A stretch of 64,000 bases of DNA from Photorhabdus namnaonensis. GTDB taxonomy: Bacteria > Pseudomonadota > Gammaproteobacteria > Enterobacterales > Enterobacteriaceae. Of this stretch, positions 18,043-26,794 are shown in pieces (the stretch's first letter is position 1; each line of letters begins with the position of its first letter). A program made the translations under genes and the position numbers. The notes under the pieces were generated by a model, which was given only the letters and a program-made list of their open reading frames with translations, was not told where the DNA came from and did not search any database. Location of the stretch: NCBI RefSeq assembly GCF_001684335.1, contig NZ_LOIC01000080.1, positions 87,636 to 151,635 of the forward strand. The letters run 5' to 3'.

Positions 18043-21000
18043 TTATTGGCGGATGGTGTAGCGAATATGCAGAATAATATCGCTCAATGCTTGCAACATG
18101 GCTTGCTGTTTGCTGGTCGCATTCGGGAAATTGAGTGTTAATGTGCCGGTATCGTTAATCGCTATCCCTTCAAACGGCAGGAATTTACCATTGTTGAAAT
18201 CCAACTGGAATTGACCACTGTCATTAACCCCATGAGAAATTGCCAGTGATTTACAGCTTTCAGCTAATCCGGTTTCATTTCCACTGTAGGCCAAAATGGC
18301 TTGTACATCTTGGTATGGCCCTAATAGGGCTGGCAGGGTGACACTGATCTGTTTAATACGTCGAATGTTGCCTACGCCATTGCCTTCTGGGTAGTCGTTA
18401 TGTAGTGACAGACTTGACAGAGAGATTTTGGCGCTTAGTTGGCCGTTTTCTAATGTAACGGAATGATTGCCAATGGGTTCAGTTGTACTACCTGCTAGCA
18501 GGGCAGAGATATGTGTTGTCAAATTAAACGGTTTTTCTGGCAGTGTTCCATAAAGTTGCGTTAGTGAAATAGTACGTTCCACTTCCAGAGCGCGTTGATC
18601 CCATCTCAAATAGGCATCCTCCATTTGCGCCAGATTGAGCATCAAGGTTTCACCGGCGAGCAGACCAGCGTGCGTCCCCTGCCAGGCGCCGGGTTTGATA
18701 AAGCTTGCCGCGGTATTATGAGTCTCCCAACGATAAGCCATTTCTGCCATCAAACAACGAGCTACAGCCAAATCGTAGAACTGGAAATAAATAGCCGCTA
18801 GCCGACCACGTAACCAGTGGTACAACGTTTGATTACTGAATTTACGTTGCAGGAAAGTCAATTGCGCCTGAGTCTGTTCTTGCTGGGTTTTCAGGCTGGT
18901 TTTCTGCAACATCGCGGCTTCATGGCGTACTGCCAACGATTGAAGTTGGGCATCGATCTGTTTTATCTCCGCTTCGGCATTATTACGCTGGATTTTCCAC
19001 TCCTGACGGCGACGGCGATAGGCTTCGGACTGGCTGATTTTATCCGCTTCGGTATTCATAACACTCGCGGAGAATTCCATGACATTACCTGTCGCTTCGG
19101 CAATTGCTCCCCAACGGCTGCCGCCATCTGCGAAACCGAAAATATTGGGCGCCAGATCAAGGGCGGCACCTGCCAAACGCGATGCTTGCAAGGCGGTGCT
19201 GAGGCCAGCGACAGAGGCATGCAAGGCTATCACCCGGTTTTCACCCGCATTGATATTTTCATCGTATAGCTTTTTGTAGCTGTTAAAGCGTGATTGCGCT
19301 CCAGCTTTGGATTTCTCCAGTACGATTTTTTCCGCATCCAGCTCTTCCAGGGTTTTGTCCTGTATGCTGAGATTAGTCAATATCAGTTCTGCCGCTTGAT
19401 TCTGCAATAGCGTGTTTAAGGCTTCCGCATCCTGACGTTCGATAATATTTTGTAACGTGGAGCCGAACTGTGTTAACTGGCTTACCATACCGCGCGCGTT
19501 TTCCAACATCTGTGGGAAACGCCACAGTGACATAAATGACGTTGGTAACTTGCTTCCGCCTTGTGAGCTAGCGACAGCAGCACTGAGTAACGCTTTTGGA
19601 TCTGCCGGTGTGGCGTAAATAGACAGATACAAGGGCTGGCCGTCAATGGAAAGATTATGGCGTAGGTTATATAGCCGTTGTTCCAGTGTCTGCCAATAGT
19701 TTTGCATCACTTCATTGACCTGTGGCAAGAAAAGATCTGTCGGGTTGCTGTGCCGACTAATATCACCTTGTCGCAGGGCGGCCATTGCTTGGCCATGTTC
19801 CTCTTGATTCTCGATTTTGGCCGCGTCGTCTAAATTCGGATTACTCCACGCTGAACTAAACGACAAATCAGGTTTATCGCCTAATAGATGCAGTGCTTGC
19901 ATATACCACATTTTAGCTTCGTTGAGCGTGTCCCGCTCTAACTGACGATAAGCGTAATCTCCACGGTCCAGCAACAGATCAAGGGTACGCATAAAAGTAA
20001 CGACTTTGTAGTGCATTGGATCATATTGCGCTATCGCATCGGGATCGACCGAATCTAAAGGATCATCATTCCAACGGGTATCTTCCAATAATGGGCGGAC
20101 GTTCCAGCGGTAGTGCTGAATCTGACCATGCTCAATATAACCGGATGGGTTCCAGACATATTTCAGCCAACGGTTGGCTTCATAGAAGTTTTGCTCGTGT
20201 AGTAAACGTTGAGCAATCAGCATCGGGGTATAGTAGAATAGTTCCCAAAAATAGAGGCTGTTAGCACCGCTGAAATCCATTGGTTCCGTGTGCTGATCGA
20301 TAAGAATGGAAATATCAAGAAACCCCTTATATTTCTTAACGATTGTCTCAATATCATTTATCACGACTTTCTTATTATCAGCATCATTAACCAATATAAA
20401 TTTCTGGTTAGCCAAATTAAACTTGAATAAGGCTGTTTCCCAGTTTTGTTGATCCTGATAAAACTTATTCTGATATTCTACTGCTATTTCGACGCGTTCT
20501 TGTGTATTAGCCCAAGGGATGAAAAGAGTAATGCTCGTTTCGGTATCAGTTAATATTCCCTTGTGATACAAGTTCATCAGTTTGTTGTCATTTCTTATAT
20601 GAATTTTAAACCAACGTTCGCTGCCATGTACGGTTTGATCATATTTAGGAAGAGTGAGATAAGTAAAAAATCCTTCCCCTAACTGAGATTCTGGCAATTT
20701 CTGCGTTTCTATACTTAAAATAGTATCGATTCCGGCCGTGGCGCGATTAATTAATTTACGGGCAAACAGCGTATTAAGGCGGATGCGATAGGCTCCGCAC
20801 TGCATGTATTGCGCCCCGTTTTTATCATTGTGAACAGTCAGGATATTATCGTCGTTAATCTCATGGGTAACAGGATTCCGGTTATTCACCCTTATGACAT
20901 TGTTAGTATCAAATTGATTATAGGTGAGTTCATAAATAGTTCTGTGTTGTTCAGGCTCTATATTTTCAAATAACATATTAGAGGAGATATACACTCCTTG

Positions 21001-24000
21001 CATTAACTCTTGCATTAACTTTTTTATTAATGCTTCTAATCTTTCTTTTTCTAATTTTTCTAATTTTTCTAATTTTTCTTTTAATTTCTTTTCTATTTCT
21101 CTAGCTTTTTCTACTGTCAGAAGATCTGTTTCTACCTTTGTTTCTACCTCTGTTTCCTCCCCTTTTTCTGCTATTTCTTTTACTTTTCTTTCTGCTTCTG
21201 CTAACACTTTTACTTTTCTCTTATATTCATCCAGTTCATCTTGTTTGCGATAAAACATTACCAGCAACTTATCTTTGTCTTGATGGTTTATACAATAGAA
21301 TCCTAGTTTTAATGACTCTGGTGACTCTAATAATTCTGAAGTTGCTGGTGGATTTGACATTTTTAAAACAGCAGATACTTTGTCATTGACATCAAATGTT
21401 ATTGGTGTATTCCAGGTACCATCATAACGAATATGTGCTAATTTTAGTTCATAATAATAATCTTCGATGGTTTTATTATTATCTGCCTGTTTAGCAATTT
21501 TCTTCTGCTCCAGCCAGATCAGATACAGGCGAGATTGGAAAATTACCGGACGGATAGTGCTCTGATAGGAATTTATTGGACAGTCAATTTTGTACCACTC
21601 ACTCCAGGCGTTAGCAGGAAATTTACCGTCATTGAATTTATTGTGATCCACGCTACGCCAATAATATTGATTCACTTCTGTTTTACTGTGTCCGATAAAG
21701 TAGGTTAATCCCTGATTGCTATTGATGTCGTCATGATAGGCACTGATGATTTCCAGATTAGCCACCTGTTCGAACGACGTCAGATAAGACATAAAGGCGT
21801 TTTCTACTGTATCGGTATTCAATTGGCTCTGGCTGATGGATTGCAACAACGTATCCATCATTTTTGTTCGCCCGATGCGTATCGTCGGATCGATGTAATT
21901 TTCTGGGTAGTAAACAAGCTTAGTTATGCTGGCCCAGGTGCTGTAGCGTTTATTGTATTTGTCCCAATCGGTAAAGAATGGTCGGGTGGCAACCTGCGAG
22001 ACTGAGTTTCCCTCCATGTTTTTCAGTGCCCGGTTAATATATAGCTGGATGCTGGCGATAGCTTCTGCAATCGGGGTAGTTTTGATGGCGGCGGAAACTT
22101 GGTTATCAATCAATAAATACTGGTACAGGTCATCACGGTTTTTAATTTCTGCATCTTTATCTTTGTTGGCTATATAGTACGCGCTTAACGCGGCGCTGCG
22201 AGATTCATCCAGAAAAGTGTGTAGGGTATCGGTTTTTGGGGTGTCCAGTCCGGCGGTTAATATTGCCGCTACGTTTTCCCATTGGCTATAGTCAAGTGGA
22301 GATTCTGCGGTCAGCAATTGAGCCAGAGTGGAAACGTCTTGTGGCGCGATATTCAATTGGAGTGTGATGCTAACCCATTGTCGAATGGTGTCGATAGATG
22401 CCCAGTTGGAGAAATTAACTTGTGCTTGAGTGCTGGCTTGCGACAGCAGATTCTCATCAAGATTCATGGCGTCAGCCAACTGTTTTGCTTCTAATGTTCC
22501 CTTTTCAAATGCGGTCAGGACAATAGAGGCTTTTTCACCCAGAGAGTTAACCCAGTCAGTAAAACGTGTCAGCTTGATCAGTGATAATGCATTGTGTGTT
22601 GATGCTGATCCTGGGGTAAGACCAAAGTGTTGTGGTTTTGTGACAAACAGACGTAAGGTACTTTCGCTAAGGCCAGTGGAACGATAAATCAGTGCCAGTT
22701 GTGCCAGGCATTGGCAATATTGGACTGCTTGTTCTTCTGTTACAGCGGTTGATTGCTCTGAATTATGTGAAGCTTGCAACCATTCCCAGAACTTTGTTGC
22801 TGTCATTGCACCAGAGCCAGGTTTTAGTTGATCTGCCCAAGTGAGCATATAATAAGCGGTATTTTCAGACGGCAATTGCAGAGCGGCGGCGATGTAAGGC
22901 GAGATCTTCAACAGAAGATTTGCCTCGTTTTCACTGTTAAAGCCTTGCAAACCATTGTAGACAGCATCTAGCAGGTTCTGGATTTCCGGCGTCAGGGTTT
23001 GGTTATAGTCGTTGGTGGTCATCATAAACAACAGGTACATACTCCACTTCTGTGTACGTAGCCAACTGGTAACGGCATAGAGTTTGTCAATCAGAGCAGC
23101 CAGGTTATCATCACTAATCTCAAATAAACTGGTTGATTCTTCACCTATGTTAACCAACAGTAAATTCAGCTCATTAACAGTTAGTTGATGGATATCTGCG
23201 AGTAATTTGGCCAGATAGAGATAGGAAATATTAGTTAAATTATTGATTATTTTTCCATTGTCATTGTCAAGATGGGTTATCTTTAGTAATTGATAAAGTG
23301 AAATATCATCGACATTAAAAGCCCGTTTAAGTACTTCTTTTTGCCAGCTATCGGCATTATTTGGGCTTAAATCAATCTCTTCATCATCCCAAATATGGAA
23401 ATCCCGATCATTCAATGGTGGGGTATTAAATAAACGACTAAATTGATCGGGGCTGTGGCGATAGTAATTGTGTGAAATTGGCGCATTGCATAGTATCAAT
23501 GCAGTTTCAGCGTTAATATTGTAACGCTGCATATAGTATTTAACGCGAAAGATTCTTTCTAATATCTCTGTGTTGATATCGGGGATATCACTCAATTCAT
23601 CGTATATGGTCGGGTCATATTCTAGGGTGATTTCTACAGGTTGAGATATTTTCTGATAAGTACTGCTAAAGGCAATATCTTTAAGGATTGCTGGTGCCAT
23701 GTCTGTGGCCCGTGATAGAAGAATAATCTTATTGAGTCTGAGTAAATAATATTGAGCGGGTTGTTGGCTACCATATTCGGAATTCATTTCCTCATGTATT
23801 CGTATAATATTTTGTTGGTCAATAAACTGGTTAACTTCTTCATCAGTTAGATTGTAATAACTTTTTAGATATTCTAGCGTTGCTATTAAAGGAGGTTGAA
23901 TATCGTCAAAGTTTTTTTTATAAAGCCTTTTAATTTCCTCTTCGTCATCTGTGACCTTCTCCGTTAGGATATTAAATAGTTCTGGAGAGATGGAAATATT

Positions 24001-24603
24001 AATTCCCAGCAGGGAAGCTTGATATGTCAGATTGGCGATTGTTGTTTCTGGGGAGGTATTGAATTGCTCAAATATCGGAGCCTGTAACTGAATAACCTTA
24101 CGTACATTTTCGTAAGCATCGTGATATGGTATTGAACCAGTAGGGCGAAAGGTTGATAGCGCTTTCATCACATTAGTGTGGCCTTCCAGTCCGGCCTGCG
24201 CCTTAATCCCTTCCAGCAACACCTTATTAGATAGAGAAAGTGTAGAAACTTCATCATCCATATTTTGCTGGCTGAGTGTCAGTGATTTTAAATCAGGGCG
24301 GCGTTTATCCAGATGGTAAATGGAACTTTCTGCATGTAAATCCCGTGCCTGACGATAAAGTTCAGTCAGATAAGCGGCGGGAGAGAACATAGAAGCAACT
24401 GCGCCGGGGGCGACATACTGGCTGGCGCGGCCACCAAATTTACTGTTATAACCTTGCTGATCAGCATGAGGTTCTGTGATGGCGAGATGTACCGCATTTT
24501 GTAATTGGGGATTAGCACGTTTGAGGATACTTGCTTCATGCAATCGGTTAGTTTTTTGTTCCTGTTGTGTCATTTCAGGGCGTTCTGGTGTAATTGTGCT
24601 CAT
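18043..24603 (-). CDS. tcdA: TcA subunit of toxin complex, shortened paralog
   Basis: A 2186-aa TcA paralog. Its first about 20 residues (MSTITPERPEMTQQEQK) replace the normal 60- to 70-residue N-terminus; from RLHEASILKRANPQLQ on it aligns with the other TcAs. Relative to the 2525-aa paralog it lacks the receptor-binding insert at the D position, and has lost about 250 residues at the A/B position (the join lies near 20850-20890). It keeps the C-position insert before EPMDFSGANSLYF. A highly charged coiled-coil insertion of about 75 residues, rich in KLEKLEKLEK, is encoded near 21005-21225. Shell, pore (NVMNTEADKISQSEAYRRRR) and TcB-binding end are intact. AAAAGGAATAAACATG marks the start. 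There is no tcdB directly downstream. Confidence 0.93.
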   Translation of the reverse strand: MSTITPERPEMTQQEQKTNRLHEASILKRANPQLQNAVHLAITEPHADQQGYNSKFGGRASQYVAPGAVASMFSPAAYLTELYRQARDLHAESSIYHLDKRRPDLKSLTLSQQNMDDEVSTLSLSNKVLLEGIKAQAGLEGHTNVMKALSTFRPTGSIPYHDAYENVRKVIQLQAPIFEQFNTSPETTIANLTYQASLLGINISISPELFNILTEKVTDDEEEIKRLYKKNFDDIQPPLIATLEYLKSYYNLTDEEVNQFIDQQNIIRIHEEMNSEYGSQQPAQYYLLRLNKIILLSRATDMAPAILKDIAFSSTYQKISQPVEITLEYDPTIYDELSDIPDINTEILERIFRVKYYMQRYNINAETALILCNAPISHNYYRHSPDQFSRLFNTPPLNDRDFHIWDDEEIDLSPNNADSWQKEVLKRAFNVDDISLYQLLKITHLDNDNGKIINNLTNISYLYLAKLLADIHQLTVNELNLLLVNIGEESTSLFEISDDNLAALIDKLYAVTSWLRTQKWSMYLLFMMTTNDYNQTLTPEIQNLLDAVYNGLQGFNSENEANLLLKISPYIAAALQLPSENTAYYMLTWADQLKPGSGAMTATKFWEWLQASHNSEQSTAVTEEQAVQYCQCLAQLALIYRSTGLSESTLRLFVTKPQHFGLTPGSASTHNALSLIKLTRFTDWVNSLGEKASIVLTAFEKGTLEAKQLADAMNLDENLLSQASTQAQVNFSNWASIDTIRQWVSITLQLNIAPQDVSTLAQLLTAESPLDYSQWENVAAILTAGLDTPKTDTLHTFLDESRSAALSAYYIANKDKDAEIKNRDDLYQYLLIDNQVSAAIKTTPIAEAIASIQLYINRALKNMEGNSVSQVATRPFFTDWDKYNKRYSTWASITKLVYYPENYIDPTIRIGRTKMMDTLLQSISQSQLNTDTVENAFMSYLTSFEQVANLEIISAYHDDINSNQGLTYFIGHSKTEVNQYYWRSVDHNKFNDGKFPANAWSEWYKIDCPINSYQSTIRPVIFQSRLYLIWLEQKKIAKQADNNKTIEDYYYELKLAHIRYDGTWNTPITFDVNDKVSAVLKMSNPPATSELLESPESLKLGFYCINHQDKDKLLVMFYRKQDELDEYKRKVKVLAEAERKVKEIAEKGEETEVETKVETDLLTVEKAREIEKKLKEKLEKLEKLEKERLEALIKKLMQELMQGVYISSNMLFENIEPEQHRTIYELTYNQFDTNNVIRVNNRNPVTHEINDDNILTVHNDKNGAQYMQCGAYRIRLNTLFARKLINRATAGIDTILSIETQKLPESQLGEGFFTYLTLPKYDQTVHGSERWFKIHIRNDNKLMNLYHKGILTDTETSITLFIPWANTQERVEIAVEYQNKFYQDQQNWETALFKFNLANQKFILVNDADNKKVVINDIETIVKKYKGFLDISILIDQHTEPMDFSGANSLYFWELFYYTPMLIAQRLLHEQNFYEANRWLKYVWNPSGYIEHGQIQHYRWNVRPLLEDTRWNDDPLDSVDPDAIAQYDPMHYKVVTFMRTLDLLLDRGDYAYRQLERDTLNEAKMWYMQALHLLGDKPDLSFSSAWSNPNLDDAAKIENQEEHGQAMAALRQGDISRHSNPTDLFLPQVNEVMQNYWQTLEQRLYNLRHNLSIDGQPLYLSIYATPADPKALLSAAVASSQGGSKLPTSFMSLWRFPQMLENARGMVSQLTQFGSTLQNIIERQDAEALNTLLQNQAAELILTNLSIQDKTLEELDAEKIVLEKSKAGAQSRFNSYKKLYDENINAGENRVIALHASVAGLSTALQASRLAGAALDLAPNIFGFADGGSRWGAIAEATGNVMEFSASVMNTEADKISQSEAYRRRRQEWKIQRNNAEAEIKQIDAQLQSLAVRHEAAMLQKTSLKTQQEQTQAQLTFLQRKFSNQTLYHWLRGRLAAIYFQFYDLAVARCLMAEMAYRWETHNTAASFIKPGAWQGTHAGLLAGETLMLNLAQMEDAYLRWDQRALEVERTISLTQLYGTLPEKPFNLTTHISALLAGSTTEPIGNHSVTLENGQLSAKISLSSLSLHNDYPEGNGVGNIRRIKQISVTLPALLGPYQDVQAILAYSGNETGLAESCKSLAISHGVNDSGQFQLDFNNGKFLPFEGIAINDTGTLTLNFPNATSKQQAMLQALSDIILHIRYTIRQ

Positions 24604-25550
24604 GTTTATTCCTTTTAACTATTTAATAAATAAAACATTTATGCTGACTTGCACTCATGAATACGTAAAGAGATTCTTAATATTCATTAAAAGAAGGCAG
24701 CAAATAGGGTGTCTGATAACGGGTTGAAATAGGCTGAAAATAATGGGTAGATAAAACGGTATCATTCGGACATTAACTATTTCATAACGTTATTATCTAT
24801 TTTTTCTCTAAATACCTGTGGCAATGCAATAACAAAATTTATAATTACATTAATAATAATTAATTTTGTTAATGATAAATTTATGAAATAATTACAATTG
24901 TTTTGAATGGTGTTTTATGGAAAGTAAAGTGATTAATATTTTGTGATGAGCGAAGAGAATAATTATAAAAAACATTATTTCGACTGTTTTTCGGCTGTTT
25001 TTAGGTAATTATCAGATGGCATTTAGTGAATTTTTTTCTTTTTGGTTATTATTGTAGTAATTATCGCGACTGTATATTATTCTTAAAAACTATTTTTAGC
25101 ATGATAATATACCGAATTAATTTTAAAGCGCAGGACTCAAGTTGATTTTAGATATATACAAGAAACCTCCTGTAAAAAAATGAATATTGTGACTGGACTC
25201 AATATATAGATAATATTCATATACACATAGTTGTATTTATGTCATTTTGATGTTGAATTTATTTCATGATGGGGTTCTGGAGGGGCGTGATCAATTTAAA
25301 GAAAAAACAATATTGTTAAATATGGTTTAGGTGTTGTAAAAACCAATTTATTATTTTAGGTCCTGTTAGACCTGTTTATTTAACTCAGTTATGTTTTTTT
25401 AGCAAAAACCTCCGTAAGCCCTTGTATCTTTAAAATTGATTGCAATATGGCCGAAGCGAGTGAATGCAGCCAACAAAGAGGCAACTTGAAAAATAACGGG
25501 TATAGTCCTTTTTTGGTTATTACTAAACATACATGAATATGAGATGACAA
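24604..25550. other. Long AT-rich upstream region of the second tcdA
   Basis: About 950 bp between divergent genes. The part next to tcdA (24604-24990) resembles the tcdA2 leader at 17570-17960. The middle (25000-25400) is very AT-rich with no assignable element. At 25440-25506 there is a likely interspersed repeat. No convincing small gene was seen; the 61-codon frame at 25399-25584 on the - strand crosses the repeat and the methyltransferase start and is discounted. Confidence 0.5.
25440..25506. repeat. Probable dispersed Photorhabdus intergenic repeat
   Basis: The segment with GCCGAAGCGAGTGAATGCAG, then CAACAAAGAGGCAACTTGAA and ACGGGTATA, resembles a sequence I recall as occurring many times between genes in Photorhabdus and Xenorhabdus genomes. 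Only one copy is in this window, so this rests on memory. A count of matches in the full genome would settle it. Confidence 0.4.
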
Positions 25551-26270
25551 ATGAATACTGATTGGATGAATGAAGAGGTTTCAAACTTATTCGAACAATA
25601 TGATGATTATTTGGAAGAGAGGCTTGGGTACACGCCGTTGATTGAGGATCTTAAGGAGAGCTTGGGGCAAAACATATCGGTTCTTGATTACGGTTGTGGT
25701 GATGGGAAAGTGTCACGTCGGTTAATTGCTGGAGGCATAAAGACGGTAACGGGAGTAGATATCTCACAAACTATGGTGGATAAAGCCTCCAGCAACATCA
25801 ATCGTGGCAATAGTTCTTATCATCAAATCAAAACGGGTGTCCTTGACTTCAATGATAATACTTTCGACGCAGTTATATGCTGTTATGTGTTCATCGGTAG
25901 CAGTAAAAAGTCTGATCTTTTAAAAATCGCCAAGGAAGTTCATCGAACATTAAAACCTGGCGGCATTTTTTACGTATTGGATAATAATCCGGATTCTGCT
26001 GGGATTAAATTCAGTTCTTTTATGAGCGGCGATCTAAATAAAAAATACAATGATGGAGAAATTAAACCAGTGTATTTAGATCTGCCAAATGGAACTATTT
26101 TTAAGATTTCAGATACGCATTGGCATAAAGATACATATTACAAAATCTTGAGCGAGGCCGGGTTCAAAACTATTGAGCTTTTTGAATACAGTGACGCAGA
26201 TGCTTTAAAGGATAATGAAGATCTACGATGTTACCCACCTTTCGCCATGTTCAAAGCGACTAAATTCTAG
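25551..26270 (+). CDS. Class I SAM-dependent methyltransferase
   Basis: A 239-aa methyltransferase. Motif I is VLDYGCGDG at residues 44-52, the acidic residue after strand 2 is D70 in VTGVDIS, and a motif with LKPGGIFYVLD near 138-148 completes the Rossmann fold (Methyltransf_11/25 type). The C-terminal half has no substrate-specific signature, so the substrate (small molecule, peptide or protein) is unknown. It is the only + strand gene among the - strand tcd genes and is followed by an imperfect inverted repeat. An independent function, acquired with the island, is the simplest reading. Confidence 0.85.
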   Translation: MNTDWMNEEVSNLFEQYDDYLEERLGYTPLIEDLKESLGQNISVLDYGCGDGKVSRRLIAGGIKTVTGVDISQTMVDKASSNINRGNSSYHQIKTGVLDFNDNTFDAVICCYVFIGSSKKSDLLKIAKEVHRTLKPGGIFYVLDNNPDSAGIKFSSFMSGDLNKKYNDGEIKPVYLDLPNGTIFKISDTHWHKDTYYKILSEAGFKTIELFEYSDADALKDNEDLRCYPPFAMFKATKF

Positions 26271-26290
26271 ATGCACTATATTCTGACCGA

Positions 26291-26333
26291 TGGAATTCCT
26301 TGCTTATGACAAAAATGTCAGTGAGGGATTCCA
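26291..26333 (+). terminator. Imperfect hairpin after the methyltransferase
   Basis: Outer arms TGGAAT/ATTCCA and inner TGACA/TGTCA around an A-rich loop, 20 bp after the stop codon. There are mismatches in the middle of the stem and no T-run. Confidence 0.4.
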
Positions 26334-26429
26334 CATGACTAGTTTCGAAGGTGAAAAGTAAGCTGATCTGGGAGAGTTTCACTGAAAAACCGGAACTTAA
26401 GTGAGTCCTTTTCTTCCTGCGCCTCTTTT

Positions 26430-26654
26430 TCATTCACTTACTGTTTCTCGCTTGATTAATTCGCTCATGACAATCTGTTTAAGAAAGCGAATGGTGCCCT
26501 GTTTAGTGAAAATTATTGCCGGCAGCCGCTGGGCATATTCAGCTTTTCTCGCCAGATAACAGGGGTCTTCATCGGCGGGAAAGACTCCTATTTCCATTGT
26601 GCAGTTAATTGAGGTGACGGCCGGGCACATCTTGCCGCTGTTGGATATTGCCAT
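26430..26654 (-). CDS. Hypothetical protein (74 aa)
   Basis: A small frame between the methyltransferase and the third tcdA, read in the tcdA direction. The ATG at 26654 has a strong site (GAGAGGAATAAATATG), better than the longer frame start at 26714, which is why I support it. The product (MAISNSGKMCPAVTSINCTM...) has three cysteines in its first 40 residues and a basic C-terminus (LKQIVMSELIKRE). No signal peptide or membrane segment is seen and I do not recognise the family. It begins about 100 bp after the hairpin following tcdA and could be cotranscribed with it. Confidence 0.5.
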   Translation of the reverse strand: MAISNSGKMCPAVTSINCTMEIGVFPADEDPCYLARKAEYAQRLPAIIFTKQGTIRFLKQIVMSELIKRETVSE

Positions 26655-26752
26655 ATTTATTCCTCTCGTTACATGATCTTCTGATGCCCAGGTATCTTGT
26701 AAAACTCCCAGCATTCATTGGCGCCGTTATTGATGAGGTTTGTCAGCGGTTT

Positions 26753-26777
26753 CAGGCCCCATTTTGGGGCCTGTTTT
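26753..26777. terminator. Hairpin after the third tcdA
   Basis: Perfect stem CAGGCCCC (26753-26760) / GGGGCCTG (26766-26773) with loop ATTTT and T-run 26774-26777 on the + strand, 18 bp after the tcdA stop. It is the third copy of this element in the window. Confidence 0.65.
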
Positions 26778-26794
26778 CGAGTTATATTGAGTGG

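Noticed and set aside
25399-25584. 61-codon - strand frame upstream of the methyltransferase
   Set aside because: It lies across a probable dispersed repeat and the methyltransferase start and has no ribosome site.
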